A stretch of DNA of 64,000 nucleotides from Ignatzschineria sp. (GTDB lineage Bacteria > Pseudomonadota > Gammaproteobacteria > Cardiobacteriales > Wohlfahrtiimonadaceae), in contig JASLFU010000016.1 of the NCBI GenBank assembly GCA_030150405.1, positions 1 to 64,000 of the forward strand, in the 5' to 3' direction. Positions 54,844 through 64,000 of this stretch are shown here, in pieces. Below the pieces are notes generated by a model. The model did not search any database. It had not been told where the DNA came from and was given only the letters and a program-made list of their open reading frames with translations. The number at the start of each line of letters is the position of its first letter. The stretch's first letter is position 1. The position numbers and the translations under genes are program-made.

Positions 54844-57270
54844 TTATAAGTGCCCCAGCTGTTTGGGAAAGAGCAGCTTCGCAACCTCGAAGTAATCTTC
54901 CACAAAATGGAGGGTTAAGCCCTCTTTAAGATAGTCGGGGAGCTCGTCGCAATCTCTCTTATTCGCTTTAGGGAAGATGATCTCCGTAATGCCGACCCGT
55001 TTTGCGGCAATGAGCTTTTCTTTTACCCCGCCGATCGGTAAGACTTGCCCCGTAAGGGTGAGCTCGCCCGTCATCGCGATATTTTGCGGAACTTCATTGA
55101 GCGCTAGCGAAACCAAGCTCGATGCAATGGTAATTCCGGCGCTTGGGCCATCTTTGGGTGTTGCGCCTTCGGGGGCGTGAAGATGAATAAAGCCCTTTTC
55201 AAAAAAGCTCTCCTGTAGATTTAAGGCTTTGGCATTAGCCATTACATAACTATAAGCGATATTTGCCGATTCCTGCATAACCTCCCCCAGTTGCCCAGTA
55301 ATTTTAAAGCCCCGTTGATGGTCATGAATCTTAATCGCTTCCACAGGTAGTGTTACGCCGCCCATCGCCGTCCAGGCAAGGCCGGTAATCATACCGACTT
55401 TAAGGCTCGGCTTCTCGCGGGAAAAATGGGGATTCCCCAGCAGGGACTGAATATCCTTTACCCCAATGCTTAAAGTGGTCAGCCCCTCCTCTTCAAACTT
55501 CACGGCGGCTTTACGCACAATTTTGGCAAGATATTTCTCCAACTGCCGAACACCCGCCTCCCGAGCATAATCATCGATCACTTTCTCAATGGCTGCATTA
55601 CTGATGCGAAGCTCCGAACGCTTAAATCCGGCACGCTCTAACTGGCGAGGCCAGAGATATTGGCGTGCGATTTTGCTCTTCTCTTCGAGGATATAGCCCG
55701 AAAGGCGGATAACATCCATACGATCTAAAAGCGCTGCGGGGATAGTGTCGAGCGTATTAGCGGTACAGACAAAAAGCACATTGGATAGATCGTAACGTAC
55801 ATCTAAGTAGTGATCTAAAAAGTCGCTATTTTGTGCAGGATCGAGCACCTCTAAGAGAGCCGATGCCGGATCACCCTGAAAGGATTGCCCCATCTTGTCG
55901 ATCTCATCGAGCATAATGACGGGGTTATCTGTTTGGGTCTCTTTTAACGCTTGAATCAATTTCCCTGGCATTGCACCAATATAGGTGCGGCGATGCCCTT
56001 TAATCTCCGCTTCATCCCGTGCGCCCCCTAAACTAAAGCGGTAAAACTCCCGGCCTAAACTCTCCGCAATGGAGCGACCGATAGAGGTCTTTCCTACCCC
56101 AGGTGGCCCCACAAGAAGAATAATAGAGCCTTTAATCTCCCCTTTACGCTTTCCTACAGCTAGGGTTTCGATAATGCGTGATTTTACATCATCAAGCCCA
56201 AAGTGGTCCCGATCGAGCACACGGCGAGCATGTTTAAGATTGTAATTATCTTCTGAGCGATTCCCCCAGGGGAGATCGGTAATGAGATCGAGATAGTTAC
56301 GGGTAACGCCATATTCAGGGGAGCCTGTTTCTAAGATCTGGAGTTTTTCGATCTCCTCATCGATGCGCTCTGCCGCATGTGCGGGGAGCTCTTTATCCTG
56401 AATGCGCTCTAAAAACTTCTCGATATCGGCGGTTTTATCATCCTTAGCCAGGCCGAGCTCTTGCTGAATAACTTTAAGCTGCTCTCTTAAGAAGAATTGG
56501 CGCTGCTGATCGGAGATCTTATCTTCCACCTCTTCCCGAATCTGGTTGTGGAGTTTGGCGACCTCAAGCTCTTTATGGATAAGGGCCACCACCTTCTGCA
56601 TTCTTGGAATCAGAGGCACAGTGGAGAGAATCTCCTGCATATCCTCTTTTGAGCTAGTGGTTAAACTGGCGGCAAAATCGGTAAAAGGGGAAGGGTCGTT
56701 ACTGTTAAAGCGGGTCATAAAATGTTTAAGCTCTTCGGAAAAGAGCGGGTTAAGGGGCATAAGCTCCTTTAAAGCATTGACCACCGCCATAGAGTAGGCG
56801 CGTACCTCTTCGGTTTTTTCTACCTGTACCTCGTCGAAGTACTCCACCTGCGCAACAAAGGGAATCTCTTTAGAGATCCACTTCTTAATACGAAAACGCT
56901 GAATCCCTTGGGCGATAAATTGCACTCGGCCATCTTCCCGATGGGGATGATGAATACGCACTAAAGTGCCATATTCGTAAAAATCATCGGTATTGACGGC
57001 AGTGCGTGTGTCGGTTTTCGTTAAAATTAGCCCCACCACTTGCGTGCGATTATCCATAATAGAATCGAGCGTGGTTAGCCATGGCTGCTCATTTAAGATT
57101 AGTGGCGCAACCTGAGGGGGAAAGAAGGGGTGATCATTGAGCGGCAATATATGAATAATATTGGAGATCGTATCCCCTTCGATAATGATCTCTTGACTGC
57201 CCTCATATCCGTTGTCGTTACTCTTTTCGTCTTTATCGACGATTAATGGGGTCTTCTTTTTATCACTCAT
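54844..57270 (-). CDS. lon: ATP-dependent protease La (Lon family)
   Basis: Soluble AAA+ protease that degrades misfolded and regulatory proteins. The 808-residue protein has an N-terminal substrate domain, Walker A GPPGVGKTSIG, Walker B ILLDEIDK-like sequence PVIMLDEIDKMGQ, and the C-terminal protease domain with catalytic Ser710 in PKDGPSAG and a Lys about 43 residues later. The N-domain segment LPLNDHPFFPPQVAPLIL differs from E. coli Lon and resembles a second Lon type (AsrA-like) of pseudomonads; I cannot settle which type it is. clpX is not adjacent. Confidence 0.9.
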   Translation of the reverse strand: MSDKKKTPLIVDKDEKSNDNGYEGSQEIIIEGDTISNIIHILPLNDHPFFPPQVAPLILNEQPWLTTLDSIMDNRTQVVGLILTKTDTRTAVNTDDFYEYGTLVRIHHPHREDGRVQFIAQGIQRFRIKKWISKEIPFVAQVEYFDEVQVEKTEEVRAYSMAVVNALKELMPLNPLFSEELKHFMTRFNSNDPSPFTDFAASLTTSSKEDMQEILSTVPLIPRMQKVVALIHKELEVAKLHNQIREEVEDKISDQQRQFFLREQLKVIQQELGLAKDDKTADIEKFLERIQDKELPAHAAERIDEEIEKLQILETGSPEYGVTRNYLDLITDLPWGNRSEDNYNLKHARRVLDRDHFGLDDVKSRIIETLAVGKRKGEIKGSIILLVGPPGVGKTSIGRSIAESLGREFYRFSLGGARDEAEIKGHRRTYIGAMPGKLIQALKETQTDNPVIMLDEIDKMGQSFQGDPASALLEVLDPAQNSDFLDHYLDVRYDLSNVLFVCTANTLDTIPAALLDRMDVIRLSGYILEEKSKIARQYLWPRQLERAGFKRSELRISNAAIEKVIDDYAREAGVRQLEKYLAKIVRKAAVKFEEEGLTTLSIGVKDIQSLLGNPHFSREKPSLKVGMITGLAWTAMGGVTLPVEAIKIHDHQRGFKITGQLGEVMQESANIAYSYVMANAKALNLQESFFEKGFIHLHAPEGATPKDGPSAGITIASSLVSLALNEVPQNIAMTGELTLTGQVLPIGGVKEKLIAAKRVGITEIIFPKANKRDCDELPDYLKEGLTLHFVEDYFEVAKLLFPKQLGHL

Positions 57271-57474
57271 GGAGTTCGCTCCTCATCTTTTCGGCATTAA
57301 AAAGGGCGGGCAGAGTCCTGCTCTCCCGCAATTTTTGCCGTCTGGTTTATCTCTATTGCCAAGAGTATGGGGGCGCTTTTTACTTTATCAAATGGGAATC
57401 TGCACAATTTATAAAATTAAAGGGGAATTGTATAAATTGTGGCTTTTATGTTTAAGGGGTTTTACGCTCTAAAA

Positions 57475-58671
57475 TTAGCGCTCCCTTTCGTGGGCGAAAA
57501 AGGTTCGTGCGATCTGCAGGCCGATCTCTTCGAGATTTTGAGCCGTTGCGTCCATCGCTTCTGGCAAGGATTGAGGGGCAAAATTGGTGCTAAACAGCGC
57601 CGTAAAGCCCGCCTCTAAAAGGGGGAGGGTGGGGGTTTCAATCGCGCCGCCAATGGCGATGATGGGGATATTTCCCGCTTTCGCAATGGCTAAAACGCCC
57701 ATCGGTGTCTTACCAAATAGGGTTTGATGATCGAGCTGACCTTCTCCGGTAATGAGAAGATCCGCCCCCTGAGCTATCGCTTGAAGCCCGACAGTTTCGG
57801 CAATAAGCGTGACGCCGGGGATGAGCTTAGCATCTAAAAATCCAAGTAGCGCTGCTCCCATACCGCCCGCAGCCCCAGAGCCGGGATATTGGTAAAAAGG
57901 TTTGCCGGCGAGCTCTTTACGGGGGATCTCACTCTCCATTGCGCAATGGGCAAAGGTGGTGAGGATGCTATCTAAACTCTTGACCATCTCAGGATCTGCC
58001 CCTTTTTGCGGGCCAAAGATATAGGAGGCGCCATTCACCCCTAAAAGGGGGTTATCTACATCGCACGCTACCTCAATTTCGCACGCTTTAAGGCGGGGGT
58101 CGAGCCCGCTAAGGTCGATCTTTTTTAGATGTCGTAGGGCCTCGGGAATGGGCTCGAGAGGGGTGTGGTTATGATCGAGAAATTTTGCCCCTAAGGCGGC
58201 CAACATTCCGGCGCCAGCGTCATTTGTTGCACTGCCGCCAATGCCTAAGATAAATTTTCGAGCGCCCCGTTCTAAGGCGTCAAGAATCATTTCGCCCGTG
58301 CCAAACGAGGAGGTGAGAAGCGGATTACGTTCTGCCTCTGTTAAGAGCGGAAGCCCACTAGCAGCTGCCATCTCCATTACAGCGACGCCCTCTTTAGAGA
58401 GCGCATAGTGCGTCATATGAGGCTTATTACGCGGCCCTTTTACCTCCAGAGTGATGGAGCGGGCATCTAAAGCATCGAGCATGGCATCGACAGTCCCCTC
58501 GCCCCCATCGGCCATCGGGATAAGGTGAAACTCCCCCTGGGGAAGAGCCTTCTCCATTCCTCGGCATATCGCTTCGGCAACCTCTAGGGCGGAGAGCGCC
58601 CCCTTAAAAGAGTCGGGGGCGATCACAATCTTAGGGCGTTGAGGGGTAGGGGCTTTCGGCTTATTCATCAT
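57475..58671 (-). CDS. Glycerate kinase (GlxK/GarK type)
   Basis: Phosphorylates D-glycerate to 2-phosphoglycerate. The 398-residue protein has the family motif IAPDSFKGALSALEVAEAI, MADGGEGTVDA, GIGGSATNDAGAGMLAALGA and GEGQLDHQT near residue 285. It is downstream of a GntP-type permease, suggesting glycerate or gluconate uptake and phosphorylation. The start could be either of the first two Met codons. Confident for glycerate kinase; the physiological substrate in this host is inferred. Confidence 0.92.
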   Translation of the reverse strand: MMNKPKAPTPQRPKIVIAPDSFKGALSALEVAEAICRGMEKALPQGEFHLIPMADGGEGTVDAMLDALDARSITLEVKGPRNKPHMTHYALSKEGVAVMEMAAASGLPLLTEAERNPLLTSSFGTGEMILDALERGARKFILGIGGSATNDAGAGMLAALGAKFLDHNHTPLEPIPEALRHLKKIDLSGLDPRLKACEIEVACDVDNPLLGVNGASYIFGPQKGADPEMVKSLDSILTTFAHCAMESEIPRKELAGKPFYQYPGSGAAGGMGAALLGFLDAKLIPGVTLIAETVGLQAIAQGADLLITGEGQLDHQTLFGKTPMGVLAIAKAGNIPIIAIGGAIETPTLPLLEAGFTALFSTNFAPQSLPEAMDATAQNLEEIGLQIARTFFAHERER

Positions 58672-58736
58672 TCTTCCTCTGTTTAGTTCATGATTTATGG
58701 ATCGATCTCGGTATAAAGTGCTGTGAGTAGCTTTTA

Positions 58737-59996
58737 TTAAAAGAGATGGAATACACCAAAAATAAGGGTGGAGGTGATCGCTAAGCTAAGTCCGATAAGG
58801 GTTTCATAGGGGATCACTTTTAAGCGTTCTTGAATCGACATATTCACCGCACCCCCTGTGGCATGGAAGAAACTACCGTGAGGCATATGGTCGAGCACTG
58901 TGGCGCCCGAGTGAAGCATAGCCGCCGCAGCTAAAGGAGCTAAACCTAAGCCTAAAAGAACATCCCCAAAGGTTTGCGAGGCGATCGCTGTACCGGCTGT
59001 GGTGGAGGCTGTGGCAAAAGACATTAAAGCACCGGCAATGGGGGCTAAGATAAAGTCCGAAGCGCCGAGAGCGTTGAGAGAATGGATCATCACCTCTTTT
59101 AATTCCGACTTGCCAATAATCCCCGCCAGTGTCCCCGTGCCGAGTAACATGATGGCCACAGGGGCCATTCGTGCAAGCCCGTTACTGGCAAAGTGATTAA
59201 TCTCTTTAACTCGACCCATTAAGATCGCACCCACTAACCCCCCTAAGGGAAGGGCGATAAGGGGATCGATGGCAATATCTGCAAGAGGGCGTAGCGCTAA
59301 AAGGAAGATCGCCACAAGAGGTCCAGCGAGCGCGGCTAAGAAAGGGGGAAGCGAGTGCCCTTCATCCACCGAGAGCTCACCTGCGGAGACAAAGGAGCCT
59401 TTTTGCGTTAAGCGACGAGCAATAAAGAAGGTTACGATCACACCCACCACCGCCGGGAGAATCCCTGCCGCCATTAAGCTTGTGAGTTCTAAATTAAACG
59501 CATCTGCCGCAGCAATGGTATTGGGATTAGGGGACATAATATTGCCCGCCTTGCCGCCACCGACCATCGCCACTAAAATCGCAGTTTTCGAGATCTTAGA
59601 TTGATGGGCAATCGCTAGCGCAATAGGGGCGACGGTAATCACAGCAATATCGATAAAAACACCCACTGTGGTTAAGAGCAAAGTGGCGAAGATCAGTGCC
59701 AAAAGGGCCCGGGAGTTGCCGAGCTTCTCAATAATGGTGGTGGCGATCACCTTTGCTGCGCCCGATTCAATTAAGACGCCAGCTAAGACACCCGCAGCAA
59801 GAATCCGCAGCACAGCGGGAATAATGCCTTGAGCGCCGCTTACCATCAGCGAAACAGTCTCTATTAAGGGTAATCCCCCCACTAAACCGCCCACAAGGGC
59901 GCCAATCATCATGCCGTATACCGGCGCAACTTTACGTAAAATTAAACCAATGGCGAGTATGAGCGCAATCAGTGCGCCCCAAATTGAGACTGTCAT
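58737..59996 (-). CDS. GntP-family permease, probably for glycerate or gluconate
   Basis: The 419-residue protein has about twelve hydrophobic segments and the GntP-family pattern: VAMVGGGKAGNIMSPNPNTIAAADAF, ASTTAGTAIASQTF, LHSGATVLDHMPHGSFFHATGG. Adjacent glycerate kinase suggests glycerate as substrate. It ends 65 nt before the kinase and should be the first gene of the operon. Confidence 0.85.
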   Translation of the reverse strand: MTVSIWGALIALILAIGLILRKVAPVYGMMIGALVGGLVGGLPLIETVSLMVSGAQGIIPAVLRILAAGVLAGVLIESGAAKVIATTIIEKLGNSRALLALIFATLLLTTVGVFIDIAVITVAPIALAIAHQSKISKTAILVAMVGGGKAGNIMSPNPNTIAAADAFNLELTSLMAAGILPAVVGVIVTFFIARRLTQKGSFVSAGELSVDEGHSLPPFLAALAGPLVAIFLLALRPLADIAIDPLIALPLGGLVGAILMGRVKEINHFASNGLARMAPVAIMLLGTGTLAGIIGKSELKEVMIHSLNALGASDFILAPIAGALMSFATASTTAGTAIASQTFGDVLLGLGLAPLAAAAMLHSGATVLDHMPHGSFFHATGGAVNMSIQERLKVIPYETLIGLSLAITSTLIFGVFHLF

Positions 59997-60684
59997 CTAA
60001 ACCTCCTGTTCTCTCTTTTATTTTTATTAAATGACGGATAAATATGCTGCTTTGAATGCTGTTTTTATAATTTCTAGTTTTAGAGCTCGTTTATTTCTCT
60101 TTTTATGCCGCTGTTGTTTTTATTGTTAAAAGGAGTGTAAAGTCATTGGGTTATCTTGTAAGTACCTTTGAATCCTTCATATTATCGGGGTTATAAGCGT
60201 TTTAAGATATTTCTTTTGCGCTCTTTTTGGACTATAGCACGAATTTTCCGCACGCTATAAGTTGCTCAAAAATTCACCAAAGGTAAAGGGGTGAGAGAGC
60301 CGATAAGCTCCTCTATTATCCTGTGGATAACTCTGTGAATAGCTGTGCATATAACTCTGCCTATAACCGTGTTTACAACCTCTGTATACAAGTTTTACAA
60401 AAGATATGAGCGATTTATCTTATGGATCATAGAGATACTTTAGCCGATCGTTTCTATTTATGGGCAGAAGGGGCGAGTAAAAGTTTATAAAGCTCTAAAA
60501 GAGCTCTGTAGCTTTAATAAAAAGCCCTCAAAAGTTGCCTTATAAAAAGTAGAGAAGGGGGTGGAATAACATTCGCTAAATTTACCCTTTTTTGGTAATA
60601 ATAGAGTGTTGATTTGGGGAAGCTTGCAAGCGCGATAAAGGGGTTTGTCCTGCTTGCAACAGGGAATAAGAGAAGAAGAATAAA
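59997..60684. other. Divergent intergenic region with a phased DnaA-box-like array (688 bp)
   Basis: No gene is credible here. On the + strand from 60322 to 60391 there are six TGTNNATAA-like 9-mers: TGTGGATAA at 60322 matches the DnaA box exactly; 60334 and 60344 match 7 of 9; 60358, 60370 and 60383 match 6 of 9. They are spaced 12, 10, 14, 12 and 13 nt apart. It may hold an origin-like or DnaA-regulated element; see findings. Confidence 0.5.
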
Positions 60685-63540
60685 ATGAGAAGAGAGAATA
60701 GAGATCTGCAGATGCATGATCGCGCGCTCGATACTGCGCACCTTAATTTTGCTATTGATGCCCAAAAGGTACTTTCGCCCGAGCAAGTCTATACCGATTA
60801 TCTCCACCGTTTTGCCTATGGTACAGATGCGAGCCTTTATCGCTATGTGCCGGAGGTGGTGGTGCGGGCCCATAATGAGGAAGAGGTGGTGAAGCTGATG
60901 AAGATCGCCACGGAGCACAATGTTGCGTTAACTTTCCGGGCGGCAGGGACTTCACTTTCGGGGCAGACATCGAGTGAGTCGGTGTTAGTCTTGATGGGGG
61001 ATGGCTTTCATAATTTAGAGGTTGGGGAGAAGGGGGAGAGCATCACCTTAGGCCCAATGGTGATCGGGGCAGATGCCAATCGGGCACTTAAACCGTATGG
61101 CCGCAAAATTGGGCCCGATCCCGCTTCTATCAATGCGGCGCGTATTGGCGGGATTGTGGCGAATAATAGTAGCGGCATGTGTTGCGGTACAAAAGATAAT
61201 AGTTACCACACGCTGCAAGATATCCGCCTTGTGCTTTTTGATGGCACGATTTTAGATACACGAGACGCCCAAAGTGTGGCCGATTTCCGAAAATCCCATG
61301 CCGATCTTTTAGCTTCTCTATTAGATTTGCGGGTGCAGCTTATTCTCAATCCAGCTTTAAAAGAGCGCATCGAGACTAAATATCGCTTAAAAAATACCAC
61401 CGGTTACGGCGTGAATGCCTTAATCGATTTTGAGGATCCTGTTGAAATTTTAACCCATCTATTGGTGGGCTCCGAGGGGACGCTCGGCTTTGTAAGTGAA
61501 GTGGTTTATCGCACTGTGCCGGAGTATGAGCATAAAGCTTCGGCTTTTATCTACTTTAATTCTTTAGCGGAATGTTGCGAGGCAGTGAAAGCGCTGCGGA
61601 AGGGTGCGCCGGTTGAGGCTGTTGAGCTTCTTGATGGTAAGAGCGTTCATTTTGTCGGCGCAGAAATTGAGAATCTACCCTCCTTTTTCTATCGGGAGCT
61701 TAAGGTCGATTCCGCCGCGCTCCTTATTGAAACAATGGCTGAAAATAGTGCAGCGCTGGAGCAAAATATCGCCCAGATTGAGCATGTACTTGCACCCTTT
61801 AAGATTGAGGAGAGCACAGGTTTTCAGAAAGAGAGAGCGATCACCCAACGTTATTGGGATGTGCGTAAAGGGTTGCTGCCGATTATCTCTAAGGGACGCA
61901 AAAATGGGGCCAATATCATCACTGAGGATGTGGTTTTCCCCATGGAGCATTTAGTTGAAGGGGTCGAAGCACTCACCAAACTTTTTGAGAAGCACCATTA
62001 TCCCGAAGGGATGATTATGGGGCATGCGTTAGAGGGAAATCTCCATTTTGTGCTGGCCCCAGAGATGGATAGCGCAGAAAAATTGCAGCAATTTGATGCT
62101 TTTATGCAGGAGCTCACCGACCTTGTGGCCGTACGTTTTGAAGGGTCTCTTAAAGGGGAGCATGGTACTGGGCGAAATGTTGCGCCTTTTGTGCGTAAAG
62201 AGTGGGGGGATGAGATCTACGCCATTATGCAGCAGATTAAAGCGCTGTTCGATCCTCACAAAATTCTCAACCCCGATGTGGTGATCTCCGATAATGCCGA
62301 GCTCCATATTCAGTCGGTAAAGCCGATGCCGGTCACCGATGATCTCATTAATGCCTGTATGGAGTGTGGATTTTGTGAGCCTGCTTGCCCATCGGATGGA
62401 CTCTCATTAACGCCTCGTCAGCGGATTTCGCTCTATCGCAATATGCAGACGCTGCCTAAGAGCGGGGAGGGGGGAAGGCTTCTTAAAAAGTTGGAGAAGG
62501 GGTATCAATTTGCTGGAATTGAGAGCTGTGTAGAAACAGGTATGTGCGCCCTTCGTTGTCCGGTGGGCATTAATACCGGGGAGTTTATTAAATCCTTGCG
62601 CCCCTTAAATCGTAGCCGGCTCTTAAAACTTGCTGGAACTCAATTTGCGATGGCGGAGAAACGAGTACGCACGGGGCTCGATCTTATCGAAAAGATCGGG
62701 ACTGAGCGGGTCAGTAAAATGACCCAGAGCGCCCATAAACTTTTTAAAGGGATTCCAGTTGTTCCAGAAGCTTTACCAAAACGAGCAGATAGCCTGCCTC
62801 AGTTGATGGATCCCCCTAAAATAGAGAATTCAGTGGTCTACTTTACCACCTGTGTGAATCGTAATCTGCAGGAGGTGGGGGCTCGAAAAGCACCAAATTC
62901 CAATACTTTTGACCATACCATTAGCCTCTTTTTAAAGGCGGGCTTACACCCTTATTTCCCCGATAATATTGAAGGGTTATGTTGCGGGCAGCCCTTTATC
63001 TCGGCTAAAGCGCCTGTTGAGGCCGCTAAGGTGGTTAAGAATCTGAATGAAGCGTTATTAAAGGCCTCTCAATATGGGGAGATCCCTATCTATATTGATA
63101 ACTCGCCCTGTGCGTTGCAGATTCATCAAGCTCAGCGGGAGGGGCTGCTCGATGAGCGGCTGATTATCCATCACTCGGCGCAATTTTTATTGCATGAGGT
63201 GGTGCCGCGGCTCGATATTACGCCTAAATTTGAGCGCCTTGCTCTACATACACCTTGCTCTATTACTAAAGAGGGTATGGCTTCGGAGCTGGCGGAGCTC
63301 GCTACGTTTTGCGCCAAAGAGGTGACGCCCACAGAGATCGATTGCTGTGGATTTGGGGGAGTAAAAGGATTTACAACACCAGAGATCAATCAAAACAGTC
63401 TTCGCCAATTAGGTGAAAAGATCGAAGGGCACTGTGAAATTGGCGCGTCAATGAGCAAGAGCTGTCAGATCGGATTAACGACTCACACCGGGGTGGAATT
63501 TAAGAGCATTGAAGCGCTTTTAGATGAGTGCTCCATTTAA
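60685..63540 (+). CDS. FAD-linked and Fe-S-containing 2-hydroxyacid dehydrogenase (GlcD-GlcF fusion type)
   Basis: Large flavoprotein that oxidises a 2-hydroxyacid, such as D-lactate or D-2-hydroxyglutarate, and passes electrons to the respiratory chain. The 951-residue protein has a PCMH-type FAD domain (RAAGTSLSGQTSSESV near residues 91-106, GPDPASINAARIGGIVANN near 142-160). The C-terminal half has Fe-S sites C-x-x-C-x-x-C-x-x-x-C-P near 557 and CVETGMCALRCP near 613, then two CCG motifs (LCCGQPF, CCGFGG). One cysteine of the second site is replaced by Thr, as is usual. Either ATG 60685 or 60712 may be the start. Substrate is uncertain; D-lactate type is most likely. Confidence 0.88.
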   Translation: MRRENRDLQMHDRALDTAHLNFAIDAQKVLSPEQVYTDYLHRFAYGTDASLYRYVPEVVVRAHNEEEVVKLMKIATEHNVALTFRAAGTSLSGQTSSESVLVLMGDGFHNLEVGEKGESITLGPMVIGADANRALKPYGRKIGPDPASINAARIGGIVANNSSGMCCGTKDNSYHTLQDIRLVLFDGTILDTRDAQSVADFRKSHADLLASLLDLRVQLILNPALKERIETKYRLKNTTGYGVNALIDFEDPVEILTHLLVGSEGTLGFVSEVVYRTVPEYEHKASAFIYFNSLAECCEAVKALRKGAPVEAVELLDGKSVHFVGAEIENLPSFFYRELKVDSAALLIETMAENSAALEQNIAQIEHVLAPFKIEESTGFQKERAITQRYWDVRKGLLPIISKGRKNGANIITEDVVFPMEHLVEGVEALTKLFEKHHYPEGMIMGHALEGNLHFVLAPEMDSAEKLQQFDAFMQELTDLVAVRFEGSLKGEHGTGRNVAPFVRKEWGDEIYAIMQQIKALFDPHKILNPDVVISDNAELHIQSVKPMPVTDDLINACMECGFCEPACPSDGLSLTPRQRISLYRNMQTLPKSGEGGRLLKKLEKGYQFAGIESCVETGMCALRCPVGINTGEFIKSLRPLNRSRLLKLAGTQFAMAEKRVRTGLDLIEKIGTERVSKMTQSAHKLFKGIPVVPEALPKRADSLPQLMDPPKIENSVVYFTTCVNRNLQEVGARKAPNSNTFDHTISLFLKAGLHPYFPDNIEGLCCGQPFISAKAPVEAAKVVKNLNEALLKASQYGEIPIYIDNSPCALQIHQAQREGLLDERLIIHHSAQFLLHEVVPRLDITPKFERLALHTPCSITKEGMASELAELATFCAKEVTPTEIDCCGFGGVKGFTTPEINQNSLRQLGEKIEGHCEIGASMSKSCQIGLTTHTGVEFKSIEALLDECSI

Positions 63541-63561
63541 TTAAATATTATAAAATTGCGC

Positions 63562-63588
63562 AGGGCGGGAGGGATCTCGCCCTTTTAT
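63562..63588 (+). terminator. Weak terminator after the hydroxyacid dehydrogenase
   Basis: AGGGCG (63562-63567) and CGCCCT (63578-63583) pair over a 10-nt loop and are followed by TTTATC. The stem is short, so it may be leaky into the symporter gene. Confidence 0.45.
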
Positions 63589-63618
63589 CTTAAAAAAATA
63601 GGAAAGAGAGATTCATTT

Positions 63619-64000
63619 ATGCCAAAAATTAAGGTGACTACATGGATTATTATCGCCCTCTTTTTAGGGGTGGCGGTAGGGTTTACCCTTGATCAATATA
63701 TCTTACCAGAGCCCTCAGGGACGATGGGTGAAATCGCAGCTGCCGAGAAGTTGCGCTCGCAGGTGGCGGGTTATTTTTCGCTTTTAAGCACCACCTTTTT
63801 ACGCATGATTAAGATGATTATCGCCCCCTTGGTATTTTCCACTTTAGTGGTGGGAATTGCAGGGATGGGATCGATGCAAGCGGTGGGGCGTATCGGCTTT
63901 AAGACATTTATCTGGTTTGTGGGGGCTTCGGTGGTTTCCATCTTTGTGGGGCTTTTCTTTGTTAATCTCTTAAAACCAGGACAATATTTTGATCCTTCTA
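63619..64000 (+). CDS. Dicarboxylate/amino acid:cation symporter, N-terminal part (cut by window end)
   Basis: From ATG 63619 (AGGAAAGAG upstream) at least 127 residues are open to the window end. It opens with a membrane helix and contains SLLSTTFLRMIKMIIAPLVFSTLVVGIAGMG, the hallmark of the DctA/GltP (DAACS) family. Together with the upstream dehydrogenase and the divergent glycerate genes it suggests a carboxylate uptake module. The substrate cannot be decided from the N-terminus. Confidence 0.9.
   Translation, partial: MPKIKVTTWIIIALFLGVAVGFTLDQYILPEPSGTMGEIAAAEKLRSQVAGYFSLLSTTFLRMIKMIIAPLVFSTLVVGIAGMGSMQAVGRIGFKTFIWFVGASVVSIFVGLFFVNLLKPGQYFDPS

Overview
The window is one continuous stretch of a gammaproteobacterial chromosome with moderate to low G+C. 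The ribosomal/RNA polymerase block, a Cpx envelope-stress locus, Mla lipid transport genes, a DksA with four cysteines and an xseB-ispA-dxs operon all fit this class. The porin signal sequences and gene mixture suggest Ignatzschineria or Wohlfahrtiimonas (Cardiobacteriales), but that genus-level placement is only an inference. There is no prophage, insertion sequence or CRISPR array; almost everything is core chromosome.

Layout. 0-12.2 kb holds the end of tuf, tRNA-Trp, secE-nusG, rplKA, rplJL and rpoBC on the + strand, with hairpins between units. 12.3-24.0 kb holds nusB, sodB and tcdA, an unknown envelope protein, adk and an unusually short guaA, an NlpC/P60 hydrolase, a lone outer-membrane efflux factor, tRNA-Pro-infA, rph, and the isoprenoid operon xseB-ispA-dxs. 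24.2-42.9 kb is mostly + strand: a large MscS-type channel, glyQ without glyS, a FIG-family phosphatase, an L,D-transpeptidase-fold lipoprotein, tRNA-Ser, a methyltransferase-HNH nuclease pair, dapB, dksA, tRNA-Ala and tRNA-Glu, dsbB, mlaFE, dnaA, yraN/rsmI, an MFS pump, deoC, a degenerate SuhB-like protein and a phosphodiester glycosidase-like protein. 43.0-60.0 kb is mostly - strand: cpxRA with divergent cpxP, trkH, a Braun-type mini-lipoprotein, hemB, gpsA, two tandem porins, lon, and a glycerate kinase/GntP permease pair. 60.7-64 kb has a fused FAD/Fe-S 2-hydroxyacid dehydrogenase and the start of a dicarboxylate/amino-acid symporter.

Functional themes. Transcription machinery and antitermination factors are concentrated here (nusG, rpoBC, nusB, dksA and a SuhB relative). 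Envelope biology is strong: Cpx signalling, porins, the Braun-type lipoprotein together with a YafK/DpaA-like enzyme, Mla, DsbB and the efflux outer-membrane factor. The last 6 kb look like a carboxylate/glycerate uptake and oxidation module.

Most notable points are: a GMP synthetase that has lost the catalytic half of its glutaminase domain; a SuhB/inositol monophosphatase relative without its metal site; a perfect CpxR box between cpxR and cpxP, and a possible CpxQ-like small RNA behind cpxP; a compact methyltransferase-HNH pair beside tRNA-Ser; and a phased array of DnaA-box-like repeats near 60.35 kb. No obviously new multi-gene system is proven; the methyltransferase-HNH pair is the best candidate.
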